Source: Thalassolituus alkanivorans (GTDB lineage: Bacteria; Pseudomonadota; Gammaproteobacteria; Pseudomonadales; Oceanobacteraceae). Taken from it: 64,000 nucleotides of DNA. Numbering within the stretch: the stretch's first letter is position 1; every line of letters begins with the position of its first letter. Position numbers and translations under genes: made by a program. This document shows positions 16,294 to 23,803 of this stretch, piece after piece. The stretch lies in the NCBI RefSeq assembly GCF_020447205.1, contig NZ_JAJAEL010000012.1, positions 1-64,000 on the forward strand, given 5' to 3'. The notes beneath the pieces were generated by a model that ran no database searches, was not told the DNA's origin, and was given only the letters and a program-made list of their open reading frames with translations.

Positions 16294-16332
16294 CTCCGTA
16301 GAGTGGATGGTTAATACAGCCAGTCTACGGAG
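16294..16332 (-). promoter_or_regulatory. Leader hairpin that encloses the ribosome binding site of the ACAD11-type gene
   Basis: CTCCGTAGA (16294-16302) and TCTACGGAG (16324-16332) are perfect 9-nt inverted arms separated by 21 nt. In the minus-strand mRNA the 3' arm carries the sequence CGGAG, the Shine-Dalgarno site 7 nt before the start at 16286. Formation of the stem would hide it. The repeat could alternatively be a DNA operator. Confidence 0.55.
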
Positions 16333-16412
16333 GCTTTTGATATGTATGAACTGAATAATCTGAATTGCTTGGTATTTATGGTGCTTATGTATTAGCCAGG
16401 CGGAATGCCCTG

Positions 16413-18110
16413 TTATGTCGCGCTGCGATGATGGTTACGGCCATTCTGTTTGGCCTGATACAGCGCCTGATCGGCAGCTGAAAGGATGCTTTCCAGGCTG
16501 TTGTGATTGCGTGCCAGATAACTGCCGGCGCTGAGGGTAAGGGCGATGGGCTGCTGCTGGTCGTCGAGTACCTCCTGCTGTGCAGCAACAGCCTGGCACA
16601 GCCGCTCTCCCAGCTGATCAAGCAGTTGCTGGTCATCGGTGCGGATCAGGATCAGGAATTCATCGCCCCCCCAGCGCGCGGCATGGTCATAAGGGCGCAG
16701 CAGATCGGTAATGATACTGGCGGTGGTCATCAGCGCCTGGTCACCACAGGCATGACCGTAACGATCATTAATGCTTTTGAAATGATCGAGATCCAGCCAG
16801 ATCAGGCCAAAGGGTTCTCCTTCCCGTTGCAGGCGCTGGTATTCAAGGCTGAGTTGCTGGGTCATGCCACGACGGTTAAGCAGGCCGGTAAGGGTATCGG
16901 TCTGGGTCAGGCGCTCCAGCGCTTCGGTTCTTTCCCGTACTTTCTGCTCCAGTTCACTGCGCGCCAGCAGAGTACTGGCTGCCATTTCCTGAAAATGACG
17001 CAGCAGCCGGCCGACTTCACCGGCGCGGTGGCGTGGCAGCAGCGGCACGGTGTGCTGCCCGGAGCGCAGCTGGCCGATGGCATCTTCGAGCAGGGAAAGT
17101 GGCTTGAGGACGTAACGGTTAAGAGCAATATGAAACAGCAGCAGCGCCAGCAGCAGGCTCAGGCCGGCGGCAATAAATATGCTGTTAAAGGTGCTGAGTG
17201 GCAGCAGGGTATTGAGATCGAGCAGGGTAATTTCATACCAGTCGATCTCGGGCAGGTAGATCACTCCGGCCAGATAACGCTGCTGCTCTATGGTGAGATA
17301 CATGCTGCCGACCTGCCCGGGGTTGTGCATAACCTGCGGCAGTAATGCCTGCAGCTGCGCGCGTTCCCGCGGATCACTCAGCAGCTGCTGGATGGTTTTC
17401 TTGTCGCTTGCCTGCTTGGTGATGCTGGCAAAATCAATCTGGCTGGGGTCACGGGATACCTGTATCGCGCCTTCATGGTCAAAAAACAGATTACTGATAC
17501 CGGGCTCGGTCTGGCTCACAACCTGCTCGATAAAAGTGGTGAGATCGAGCCCAGTGCCGACCACGCCCAGCACGTGTTCACCATCGCGCAGCAATACATC
17601 GATCCACAGCTTGGTGACGCCCAGCGGAATATCCGGATTCACATTCAGGTGAATATCGCGGTTTTGCCCGATGATGCTGTAAAACCAGCGGTCGTTGGGA
17701 TTATCGGCGCGCAGGGTGTAGCGGTATTCGGCCCCGGCAAACTCGTTGGCGGCATTGTTATGGTAATAATCGCCGGATTCGCGCAGGGCGACAAAATAGC
17801 TCTGGTCGGCAAAGTTATGGCGGAAGGTCTCCATCTCGGCCAGTGCCTGTGCCTTTAATTGCGGGTCGTCAGGCTGGCGGGCCCAGGCACGTAATATCTG
17901 GGAATCGGCCAACTGCCGGGCAAGGGTAACTTCGCGGATGATTGGCTGCAGGGTGCGGGTTTTCTCCAGTTTTACCTGGGTTTCAAAGTGACGCAGCGCC
18001 CATTCCTGCATAATCCCCAAAGCAATCTGCTGGGTGAGCAGCCACAGGCCTGCACCGCTCAGCGCGATCAGAACGGTGGTCAGCAGCAAAAACCGGGGGC
18101 GAAGATTCAT
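16413..18110 (-). CDS. Diguanylate cyclase with periplasmic sensor and HAMP domain
   Basis: Makes c-di-GMP from two GTP. The 565-residue protein has a first membrane segment at about residues 5-28, a periplasmic region of some 250 residues resembling a double CACHE sensor, and a second membrane segment (IAAGLSLLLALLLFHIALNRYV). A HAMP domain (VLKPLSLLEDAIGQLRSG) follows, then a C-terminal GGDEF domain with intact GGDEF. RPYD sits five residues before GGDEF, the place and form of an inhibitory I-site, so product feedback is likely. The ATG at 18110 has AGGA 7 nt upstream, so an earlier in-frame start (18158) is less likely. It is divergent from another c-di-GMP gene with 108 nt between starts. 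Confidence 0.88.
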   Translation of the reverse strand: MNLRPRFLLLTTVLIALSGAGLWLLTQQIALGIMQEWALRHFETQVKLEKTRTLQPIIREVTLARQLADSQILRAWARQPDDPQLKAQALAEMETFRHNFADQSYFVALRESGDYYHNNAANEFAGAEYRYTLRADNPNDRWFYSIIGQNRDIHLNVNPDIPLGVTKLWIDVLLRDGEHVLGVVGTGLDLTTFIEQVVSQTEPGISNLFFDHEGAIQVSRDPSQIDFASITKQASDKKTIQQLLSDPRERAQLQALLPQVMHNPGQVGSMYLTIEQQRYLAGVIYLPEIDWYEITLLDLNTLLPLSTFNSIFIAAGLSLLLALLLFHIALNRYVLKPLSLLEDAIGQLRSGQHTVPLLPRHRAGEVGRLLRHFQEMAASTLLARSELEQKVRERTEALERLTQTDTLTGLLNRRGMTQQLSLEYQRLQREGEPFGLIWLDLDHFKSINDRYGHACGDQALMTTASIITDLLRPYDHAARWGGDEFLILIRTDDQQLLDQLGERLCQAVAAQQEVLDDQQQPIALTLSAGSYLARNHNSLESILSAADQALYQAKQNGRNHHRSAT

Positions 18111-18218
18111 GTTATATCCTGATTCATTAATGCATAAAGAATAGGCGTTTACGGCCACATCGTGCGGTTAAGGATATAACTGGTTACAAATTTCCGGCAG
18201 ACGGAAACAGCGTAACCC

Positions 18219-20174
18219 ATGCCAGCGGCTAAAGTGATAGACAGACAACATTATGGGGATGCCGCTATTTCTCCGGATCAGAACAAGGTCCCGCTGCTGG
18301 GCCATGATGCCAGTGTTCTGCGCTCAAAGCGTTTGTTGCAGATCACCAGTCTGACGCTGATGGGTCTGCTGCTGGCGGCATTTGTGGCTACAGGGCATAC
18401 GCAGCTGACAGTACTGGCTGGCTGTGCCGTGTTGGTGTTGGCCGGTTGGTTTGCTCATCAGCAGCAGCCTGGTATTGCCGCCAATATTCTTCTTTGGGCA
18501 CTGACGGCTATGCTGTCGGTGCTGGCCTGGCACTCCGGAGGCGTGCGCGATATGGCGGTGCTGGGTTATCCCGGCGTACTGATCTTTGCCGCCATTCTGG
18601 GCAATGTGCGGCTGTTTTCGGGGTTGTTGTTTTTTATTGTCAGCTATTGCTCGCTGATGGCCGGGCTGACGATTACTGGTTACTTTCATCCTTTTCTGCC
18701 GGAAGTCGAATTCAAACATCTGATTTTTACCGATGTGATCCTGCTTATTACTGGTTTCAGCGCTTACCTGTTATTACGTGATCAGCGCCGGCTGATGGAT
18801 GGACTCAGGGAGGAAAATCAGCGGGTACGGAACAGCCAGAAGACCATTGCCCGGCTGGCCAGCCAGGATCAGCTGACCGGTTTATCTAACCGCCGCTTTG
18901 CTGAAGAATCTTATACCCGGTTATATCAGCAATGTTTGCGTGACGAGCATCCACTGGCGGTGCTTTTTCTGGATCTGGATAGTTTTAAACCGGTGAATGA
19001 TTCACTTGGGCATGCCGCCGGCGATTTACTGCTGCAGCAGCTCGCCGGACGTTTGCAGGCACTCAGTCGTCCCGATGATGTGCTGTGCCGTTTTGGCGGT
19101 GATGAATTTCTGCTGATGGCGGCACTGGATGGTGATGAGGATCAGCTGACCCGGCTGGCGCAAAGTATGACTGCAGCAGCAACCACTCCCTTTTTTATTA
19201 TGCAGACCCAGATCGAAATCTCCGGATCGGTAGGGGTTGCTCTGGCTCCAGAGCACGGTACGGAATTCAATACCCTGTGTAAGTATGCGGATCTGGCGAT
19301 GTATCAGGCCAAGCATGAAGGGCGCAATGTTTTCCGCATATACAATGATGATATGGGCCGCGCCAATATCGATAAATTCAATCTGATGACGCAAATCCGT
19401 CAGGCATTAAAAGACAAACAATTCCGCCTGTTTTATCAGCCCAAAATTGATATCAGCAATGGCCGGGTCTGTGGTGTTGAGGCGTTGATCCGCTGGCCAC
19501 AGGCGGATGGTTCTTACATTACACCGGATGAATTTATTCCGCTGGCCGAGAGCAGTGGTGTTATTGCGGATATCGGCCACTGGGTATTACAGGAAGCCTG
19601 CGCGGCCTGTACGCGCTGGCGCCGGGAGGGACATTACGGGGTAGGGGTTGCGGTTAATTTATCTTATGTGCAGTTCCGTGATGGCTCACTGGAGCGCAAT
19701 GTACAGCAAGTATTGCAGCAGTCCGGCTTGCCATCGTCGGCGCTGGAGCTGGAGTTAACTGAATCGATGTTAATCGGTGAAGGCGATGATATCAGCCGTC
19801 AGCTAAGTACGATTCATAGTATGGGAGTGTCTTTTGCCATCGATGATTTTGGCACCGGTTACTCCAACCTGGGTTACCTGCGCCGCTTTAATGCCTCGCG
19901 GCTGAAAATTGATAAATCCTTTATTACAGCTCTGAGTGTCTCACAACGGGATGAGCCTCTGGTGCGTGCCATTATCCAGATGGCCGCCAGTCTGGGGTTA
20001 CAGTCGGTTGCCGAAGGGGTGGAAGACGAAGCAACGCTGAACCTGTTAAAACAACTGGGGTGTGATGAAGCTCAGGGCTATTTCTGGTCGCAGGCACTTC
20101 CCGAGCATGAATTAATAGAATGGCTGAATGCTCATAACAGCCATCAGGAGTTACCGCATTCATCGGAATTGTGA
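18219..20174 (+). CDS. Membrane-bound GGDEF-EAL protein
   Basis: A 651-residue c-di-GMP enzyme. About six hydrophobic segments lie between residues 38 and 186 (a MASE-like sensor of unrecognised type). A short helix leads to a GGDEF domain with intact GGDEF at 293-297 and an RPDD I-site five residues before it. The EAL domain is C-terminal, with GVEALIRW, the Asn of VNLSYVQF, ELTESM, AIDDFGTGYSNLGYL, LKIDKSF and AEGVEDE, so both active sites look complete. Net direction cannot be predicted. It is divergent from the sensor cyclase and is followed 37 nt later by a DUF1569 gene. Confidence 0.88.
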   Translation: MPAAKVIDRQHYGDAAISPDQNKVPLLGHDASVLRSKRLLQITSLTLMGLLLAAFVATGHTQLTVLAGCAVLVLAGWFAHQQQPGIAANILLWALTAMLSVLAWHSGGVRDMAVLGYPGVLIFAAILGNVRLFSGLLFFIVSYCSLMAGLTITGYFHPFLPEVEFKHLIFTDVILLITGFSAYLLLRDQRRLMDGLREENQRVRNSQKTIARLASQDQLTGLSNRRFAEESYTRLYQQCLRDEHPLAVLFLDLDSFKPVNDSLGHAAGDLLLQQLAGRLQALSRPDDVLCRFGGDEFLLMAALDGDEDQLTRLAQSMTAAATTPFFIMQTQIEISGSVGVALAPEHGTEFNTLCKYADLAMYQAKHEGRNVFRIYNDDMGRANIDKFNLMTQIRQALKDKQFRLFYQPKIDISNGRVCGVEALIRWPQADGSYITPDEFIPLAESSGVIADIGHWVLQEACAACTRWRREGHYGVGVAVNLSYVQFRDGSLERNVQQVLQQSGLPSSALELELTESMLIGEGDDISRQLSTIHSMGVSFAIDDFGTGYSNLGYLRRFNASRLKIDKSFITALSVSQRDEPLVRAIIQMAASLGLQSVAEGVEDEATLNLLKQLGCDEAQGYFWSQALPEHELIEWLNAHNSHQELPHSSEL

Positions 20175-20211
20175 CAGACTCAAAGCCTTTCAATAATCAG
20201 TGGGAGTCTGT

Positions 20212-20739
20212 GTGAAACGACGTACTTTGCTTAAAACAGCAGTTGCTGTTCCTCTGGTTCTGGCAGGTGGTGCCGCAGGCGTTAGTGCTGTTGCCCGGAG
20301 TAAGGAATATGATCTGTCAGGGTTACTGCAGGAATTGCAGGCACTTAATGGTCAGCGTTTACGCAGTGGTACGGCCTGGTCGGTGAGTGAGGTTTTTCAG
20401 CACTGCGCACAAAGTATCCGCGGTTCAATGGATGGCTATCCTCAGCATTATTCTTCCCTGTTTAAACACACCGCCGGCAGTGCGGCGCTGGCGGTATTCC
20501 GTGCCGCGGGTTCCATGCGTCACAATCTGACCGAAGGTCTGCCGGGGATGGTGGCAGCCGATCCGGCGCTGGAACAGGAGCTGGCATTGCAGATGTTGCT
20601 GGTGGCTCTGCAGGATTTTATGGCTTACAGCGCAGAGCTGGCGCCCCATTTTGCGTATGGTGAACTGGATAAAACAGCCTATGCTGCTGCGCATGAACTG
20701 CATATCCGCAATCACCTGCAGCAGATATTTCCCGCCTGA
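20212..20739 (+). CDS. DUF1569 family protein with Tat signal
   Basis: A 175-residue protein of the DinB-like DUF1569 family, function unknown. The N-terminus carries a twin-arginine signal (KRRTLLKTAVAVPLVLAGGAAG), so it is exported folded. The mature part has the family-type WSVSEVFQHCAQSIRGSMDGYPQ (with a possible metal-binding His) and a second His in AELAPHFAYGEL. I chose the GTG at 20212 because GGGAG lies 5 nt upstream and the Tat motif then begins at residue 2; another GTG at 20200 is possible. It is followed by a terminator-like structure before the urea cluster. Confidence 0.75.
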   Translation: MKRRTLLKTAVAVPLVLAGGAAGVSAVARSKEYDLSGLLQELQALNGQRLRSGTAWSVSEVFQHCAQSIRGSMDGYPQHYSSLFKHTAGSAALAVFRAAGSMRHNLTEGLPGMVAADPALEQELALQMLLVALQDFMAYSAELAPHFAYGELDKTAYAAAHELHIRNHLQQIFPA

Positions 20740-20744
20740 TTTTC

Positions 20745-20761
20745 TGCACCAGAATGTACGG
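20745..20761 (+). promoter_or_regulatory. Possible NtrC site 1 upstream of atzF
   Basis: TGCACCAGAATGTACGG matches the enterobacterial NtrC consensus TGCACCAAAATGGTGCA at 11 of 17 positions by my count. The left arm is almost perfect and the right arm poor. It overlaps the hairpin described separately and lies about 160 nt before the sigma-54 element. Confidence 0.4.
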
Positions 20762-20806
20762 GGCTTAATAATATGCCCCGTTCTGATGCACGATATTTTC
20801 TTTTTT
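20746..20806 (+). terminator. Hairpin with T-rich tail after the DUF1569 gene
   Basis: ACGGGGC (20758-20764) pairs with GCCCCGT (20775-20781), extended outward by an imperfect GCACCAGAA/TTCTGATGC stem. A T-rich run (ATTTTCTTTTTT, about 20795-20806) follows. It can end DUF1569 transcripts before atzF. The same DNA contains two NtrC-like sequences, so the dyad may serve either role or both. Confidence 0.6.
20774..20790 (-). promoter_or_regulatory. Possible NtrC site 2 upstream of atzF
   Basis: Read on the minus strand, TGCATCAGAACGGGGCA matches the NtrC consensus at 13 of 17 positions, including GG-GCA in the right arm. Its start is 29 nt from site 1, near three helical turns, the same spacing as in the urtA and porin promoters. 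Confidence 0.45.
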
Positions 20807-20920
20807 GCGCTTAAACCGCGCGCATATTTTCTGAGTTATTTCTGATTTTTTCAGCGACTGATTACAGGAAGCCCGCCAATACCGTGGTTTTGACTCACAT
20901 TACGCCGACATAGTAAAAAC

Positions 20921-20936
20921 TGGCACGACTGTCGCT
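20921..20936 (+). promoter_or_regulatory. Sigma-54 promoter of atzF
   Basis: TGGCACGACTGTCGCT has a perfect -24 half (TGGCACG), GG and GC separated by exactly 10 nt, and a -12 half differing from TTGCT at one base. Transcription should start near 20946-20947, about 30 nt before the atzF ATG. Confidence 0.75.
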
Positions 20937-20942
20937 CTGTAG

Positions 20943-20954
20943 CTTGTATACAAG
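20943..20954 (+). promoter_or_regulatory. Perfect 12-bp palindrome at the atzF start point, likely GntR/FCD operator
   Basis: CTTGTATACAAG lies across the predicted start of transcription. Its GTATAC core is of the kind bound by GntR-family regulators of the FCD class. One such regulator is encoded two bases after atzF, so autoregulation by blocking the start site is plausible. The assignment is inference from sequence type and position. Confidence 0.5.
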
Positions 20955-20975
20955 GTTGAACACACTGGCAGTGCT

Positions 20976-22838
20976 ATGAGCGACATCACATCAGAAAAAT
21001 CGGGAAAATCATTACTGGGCTGGAGTCTTGGTGACTGGAATCAGGCCTATCGTAACGGCGCTAATGCCAGCGAATTGCTGAATGCATTACGGGCAGAAGT
21101 GCATCAGCAGGAAAGCTGCAACGGCGTGCTGAAAGAAGGCAGCGTCTGGATTGAACTGGCCAGCGAGCAGCAACTGGGAGCGCAGTTAATTCAGTTGCAG
21201 CAATTACTGGATGCCGCCGATGGCGATATGCAGGCGCTGTCGTTATACGGCGTTCCTTTTGCGGTAAAAGACAATATCGACGTTGCCGGTTTTGCGACAA
21301 CCGCAGCCTGTCCGGAGTTTGCTTATGAGCCACCGGCGGATGCCACGGTGGTGCGTTTGCTGCGTAATGCCGGTGCCATTGTATTGGGCAAAACCAATCT
21401 CGATCAGTTTGCCACCGGGCTGGTGGGCAGCCGTTCGCCCTATGGCGCGGTGGCTAATCCATTTAATGAAGACTATATCAGTGGTGGTTCCAGCTCAGGT
21501 TCTGCGGTTGCGGTTGCGCGCGGTTATGTGCCTTTTTCATTGGGTACCGACACGGCGGGCTCTGGTCGTATTCCGGCAGGCTTTAATCATATCGTCGGGT
21601 TGAAAGCCAGTAAGGGGGCGCTCAGTACTCAGGGGGTCGTACCGGCATGCCGCAGCCTGGATTGTGTTTCTGTTTTTGCGTTAAACACCCTCGATGCCGA
21701 GCGCATTTTTGCATTGGCCGCGCAATTTGATGCGCAGGATGCGTATTCCCGCCCAGTGGGCAATCCGCCATTAAAAACCATCCGCCGGCTGGCGGTACCA
21801 GCCGATATGCCATGGTTTGGTGATGACGTACAGCAGGCTGCATTCACAGCGGCTTTGGCAAAAGCTGAAAGTCTTGGCTTTGAATTAATCACCACCGATT
21901 TTTCGCCGTTATTTGAACTGGCTGCGCTGCTCTATCAGGGCCCCTGGGTGGCTGAGCGTTATGCCGCTGTGGGTGAATTTATCCGGCAGGATTTACCCGG
22001 CATTAATCCGGTGGTGAAAAGTATTATTGCCGGTGGTAACAGCGGAACAGCGGTTCAGGCCTTTAATGCCGAGTACCGGCGTATGGAACTGCTGCGGGAA
22101 ATTCAGCAGTTATTTCAGAGCTTCGATGCACTGCTTGTTCCTACCGCACCCTGCTTTCCAACTCTTGCAGAGGTCGAAGCCGAGCCGGTTAAGGTCAACA
22201 GCCAACTGGGTACTTATACCAATTTTGTTAATCTGGCCGATTTATGTGCCATCGCTTTACCGGCCAATTTACGCAGCGATGGGCTGCCTTTCGGTATCAC
22301 GGTTATTGCACCAGCCTTCAGTGAAAATGCATTACTGACTTTTGCTGCGCACTGGCAGGCGGCGCTGCGTTTACCACAGGCGCCGGTATTACTTGGCGCA
22401 CGCGATGACGAATCGGTGGTGGTGGCGGTGGTCGGCGCCCATTTAACCGGTATGCCGCTGAATCATCAGCTGACCAGCCGTGATGCATTATTGCTGGAGC
22501 AAACGCTGAGTGCAAAAAAATACCAGCTTTATGCCCTGGCCAATACAGTGCCGCCAAAGCCAGGCCTGGTGCGCATTAATGATGCATTACTGAATAGTGG
22601 CTCTGAAACAGGGCATGAAATCATTGTCGAATTGTGGCGAATGGACGTTGCCGCTTTCGGCAGTTTTGTTGCGGAAATTCCACAGCCCTTGGGAATCGGC
22701 ACGCTGGAGTTAGCCGATGGCCGCCTGGTAAAAGGCTTTATCTGTGAACCGGAAGCGGTGGCCAGCGCAACCCATATCAGCGGGTTCGGTGGCTGGCGTG
22801 CGTATATCGCTCATCTGCAATCCCAGAGTGGAAATTAA
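20976..22838 (+). CDS. atzF: Allophanate hydrolase
   Basis: Hydrolyses allophanate to ammonia and CO2, the second step of the ATP-dependent urea amidolyase route and the last step of cyanurate/biuret breakdown. The 620-residue protein has an amidase-signature domain with the Lys-cisSer-Ser triad K98-S172-S196 (FAVKDNIDVAG, GGSSSGSAVAVA, GTDTAGSGRIPAG). The AtzF-specific C-terminal domain follows from about 465 (LTGMPLNHQLTSRDA onward, ending FGGWRAY). It is the first gene of an operon with the GntR regulator, under a sigma-54-type promoter. The usual partner urea carboxylase and its two associated small proteins are not in the window. Confidence 0.93.
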   Translation: MSDITSEKSGKSLLGWSLGDWNQAYRNGANASELLNALRAEVHQQESCNGVLKEGSVWIELASEQQLGAQLIQLQQLLDAADGDMQALSLYGVPFAVKDNIDVAGFATTAACPEFAYEPPADATVVRLLRNAGAIVLGKTNLDQFATGLVGSRSPYGAVANPFNEDYISGGSSSGSAVAVARGYVPFSLGTDTAGSGRIPAGFNHIVGLKASKGALSTQGVVPACRSLDCVSVFALNTLDAERIFALAAQFDAQDAYSRPVGNPPLKTIRRLAVPADMPWFGDDVQQAAFTAALAKAESLGFELITTDFSPLFELAALLYQGPWVAERYAAVGEFIRQDLPGINPVVKSIIAGGNSGTAVQAFNAEYRRMELLREIQQLFQSFDALLVPTAPCFPTLAEVEAEPVKVNSQLGTYTNFVNLADLCAIALPANLRSDGLPFGITVIAPAFSENALLTFAAHWQAALRLPQAPVLLGARDDESVVVAVVGAHLTGMPLNHQLTSRDALLLEQTLSAKKYQLYALANTVPPKPGLVRINDALLNSGSETGHEIIVELWRMDVAAFGSFVAEIPQPLGIGTLELADGRLVKGFICEPEAVASATHISGFGGWRAYIAHLQSQSGN

Positions 22839-22840
22839 GC

Positions 22841-23557
22841 ATGTATCCAACGGATACTGAAGAAAAAAAGCGCCCGCTGAATCTGGCCGAACGGATTTAT
22901 CAGCAACTGAAAAACGATATCTTCGATTTCCAGTTGCTGCCCGGTGATCGCTTCAGTGAGAACGAAATTGCCAGGCGTATGCAGGCCAGTCGTACTCCGG
23001 TACGTGAAGCACTGTACCGGCTGGAGCGCGATGGTTTTGTGCAGGTGCATTTCCGCAGTGGCTGGCAGGTCCGGCCCTTTGATTTCCGTTATTTTGAAGA
23101 CTTATACGACGTTCGCACCCTGCTCGAAGTGGCTGCGGTAAAACGTCTATGTGGGCGCGCCGGTCTTAAAGAGCAGCTGGCCGGTTTGCTGACGCTTTGG
23201 TGCTGCCATGAAGGCCAGCGGCTGAACGACAGTTCGCTGCTGGCAGAGATGGATGAAGACTTTCATTTTGCTCTGCTGGAGCTCAGCGGCAATCAGGAAA
23301 TGGCGGCGATTCACCGTATGGTGTGTGAACGTCTGCGCATTATCCGCCGGCTGGATTTCACTCAGCAGGGGCGTATTAAAGCGACCTATGATGAGCACTC
23401 TCATATTCTGAATTTAATGCTGAATGGCAACGCAGAAGAAGCGGCCGGTTTTCTCAGCCAGCATATCGATGTCAGTAAAAATACCGTGCGCCATATTACC
23501 CTGCACCGCATTCAGGCAGCGAAGAGCCGCTACAACATTAATATCAGAGCAGATTAA
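22841..23557 (+). CDS. GntR family transcriptional regulator, FCD class
   Basis: A 238-residue DNA-binding regulator. The N-terminal winged helix (about 15-80) includes LAERIYQQLKNDIFDFQLLPGD, ENEIARRMQASRTPVREALYRLERDGFV. The C-terminal all-helical FCD ligand domain contains DEDFHFALLELSGN and DEHSHILNLML, with the Asp and His residues that usually bind a metal and a carboxylate ligand. It begins two bases after atzF, so it is cotranscribed and probably senses an intermediate of urea or allophanate metabolism. A palindrome of suitable type lies at the atzF start point. The ligand is unknown. Confidence 0.88.
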   Translation: MYPTDTEEKKRPLNLAERIYQQLKNDIFDFQLLPGDRFSENEIARRMQASRTPVREALYRLERDGFVQVHFRSGWQVRPFDFRYFEDLYDVRTLLEVAAVKRLCGRAGLKEQLAGLLTLWCCHEGQRLNDSSLLAEMDEDFHFALLELSGNQEMAAIHRMVCERLRIIRRLDFTQQGRIKATYDEHSHILNLMLNGNAEEAAGFLSQHIDVSKNTVRHITLHRIQAAKSRYNINIRAD

Positions 23558-23571
23558 TGATTTATCTGGCC

Positions 23572-23588
23572 TGCACCAATGCGGTGAA
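23572..23588 (+). promoter_or_regulatory. NtrC site 1 upstream of urtA
   Basis: TGCACCAATGCGGTGAA matches TGCACCAAAATGGTGCA at 13 of 17 positions, with a complete left arm and GGTG in the right arm. It lies about 113 nt upstream of the better sigma-54 element. Confidence 0.6.
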
Positions 23589-23602
23589 TATTTAAAAGCA
23601 GC

Positions 23603-23619
23603 TGAGCAATAACGGTGCG
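23603..23619 (+). promoter_or_regulatory. NtrC site 2 upstream of urtA
   Basis: TGAGCAATAACGGTGCG matches the consensus at 11 of 17 positions with a strong right arm (GGTGC). It starts 31 nt after site 1, about three helical turns, the arrangement used for cooperative NtrC binding. Confidence 0.45.
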
Positions 23620-23653
23620 TGAATTTTCAGTAATGCGGGTTTATTCCTGTATA

Positions 23654-23669
23654 TGGCACCTTGCTGGCT
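23654..23669 (+). promoter_or_regulatory. Alternative sigma-54-like element upstream of urtA
   Basis: The 16-mer beginning TGGCACCTTGC has a good -24 half and GG-N10-GC spacing, but a poorer -12 half (TGGCT). It is only 35 nt after the second NtrC site, closer than usual, so I rank it below the element at 23701. Confidence 0.25.
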
Positions 23670-23700
23670 GAAAACTCTTAAAAAACAATTGGTTATAAGT

Positions 23701-23716
23701 TGGTACAGGCTTTGCT
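23701..23716 (+). promoter_or_regulatory. Sigma-54 promoter of urtABCDE
   Basis: TGGTACAGGCTTTGCT has GG and GC separated by 10 nt and a perfect -12 half (TTTGCT). The -24 half is TTGGTAC. It lies 82 nt after the second NtrC-like site and 88 nt before the urtA start, a normal distance. Confidence 0.65.
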
Positions 23717-23803
23717 CTACAGGGAATGCTAACTCATAAATGGAGCTGATCAGCAGTAATCGGACTCCGGATAAAATCAAAGTACATTAAGGACGGACTC
23801 AAG

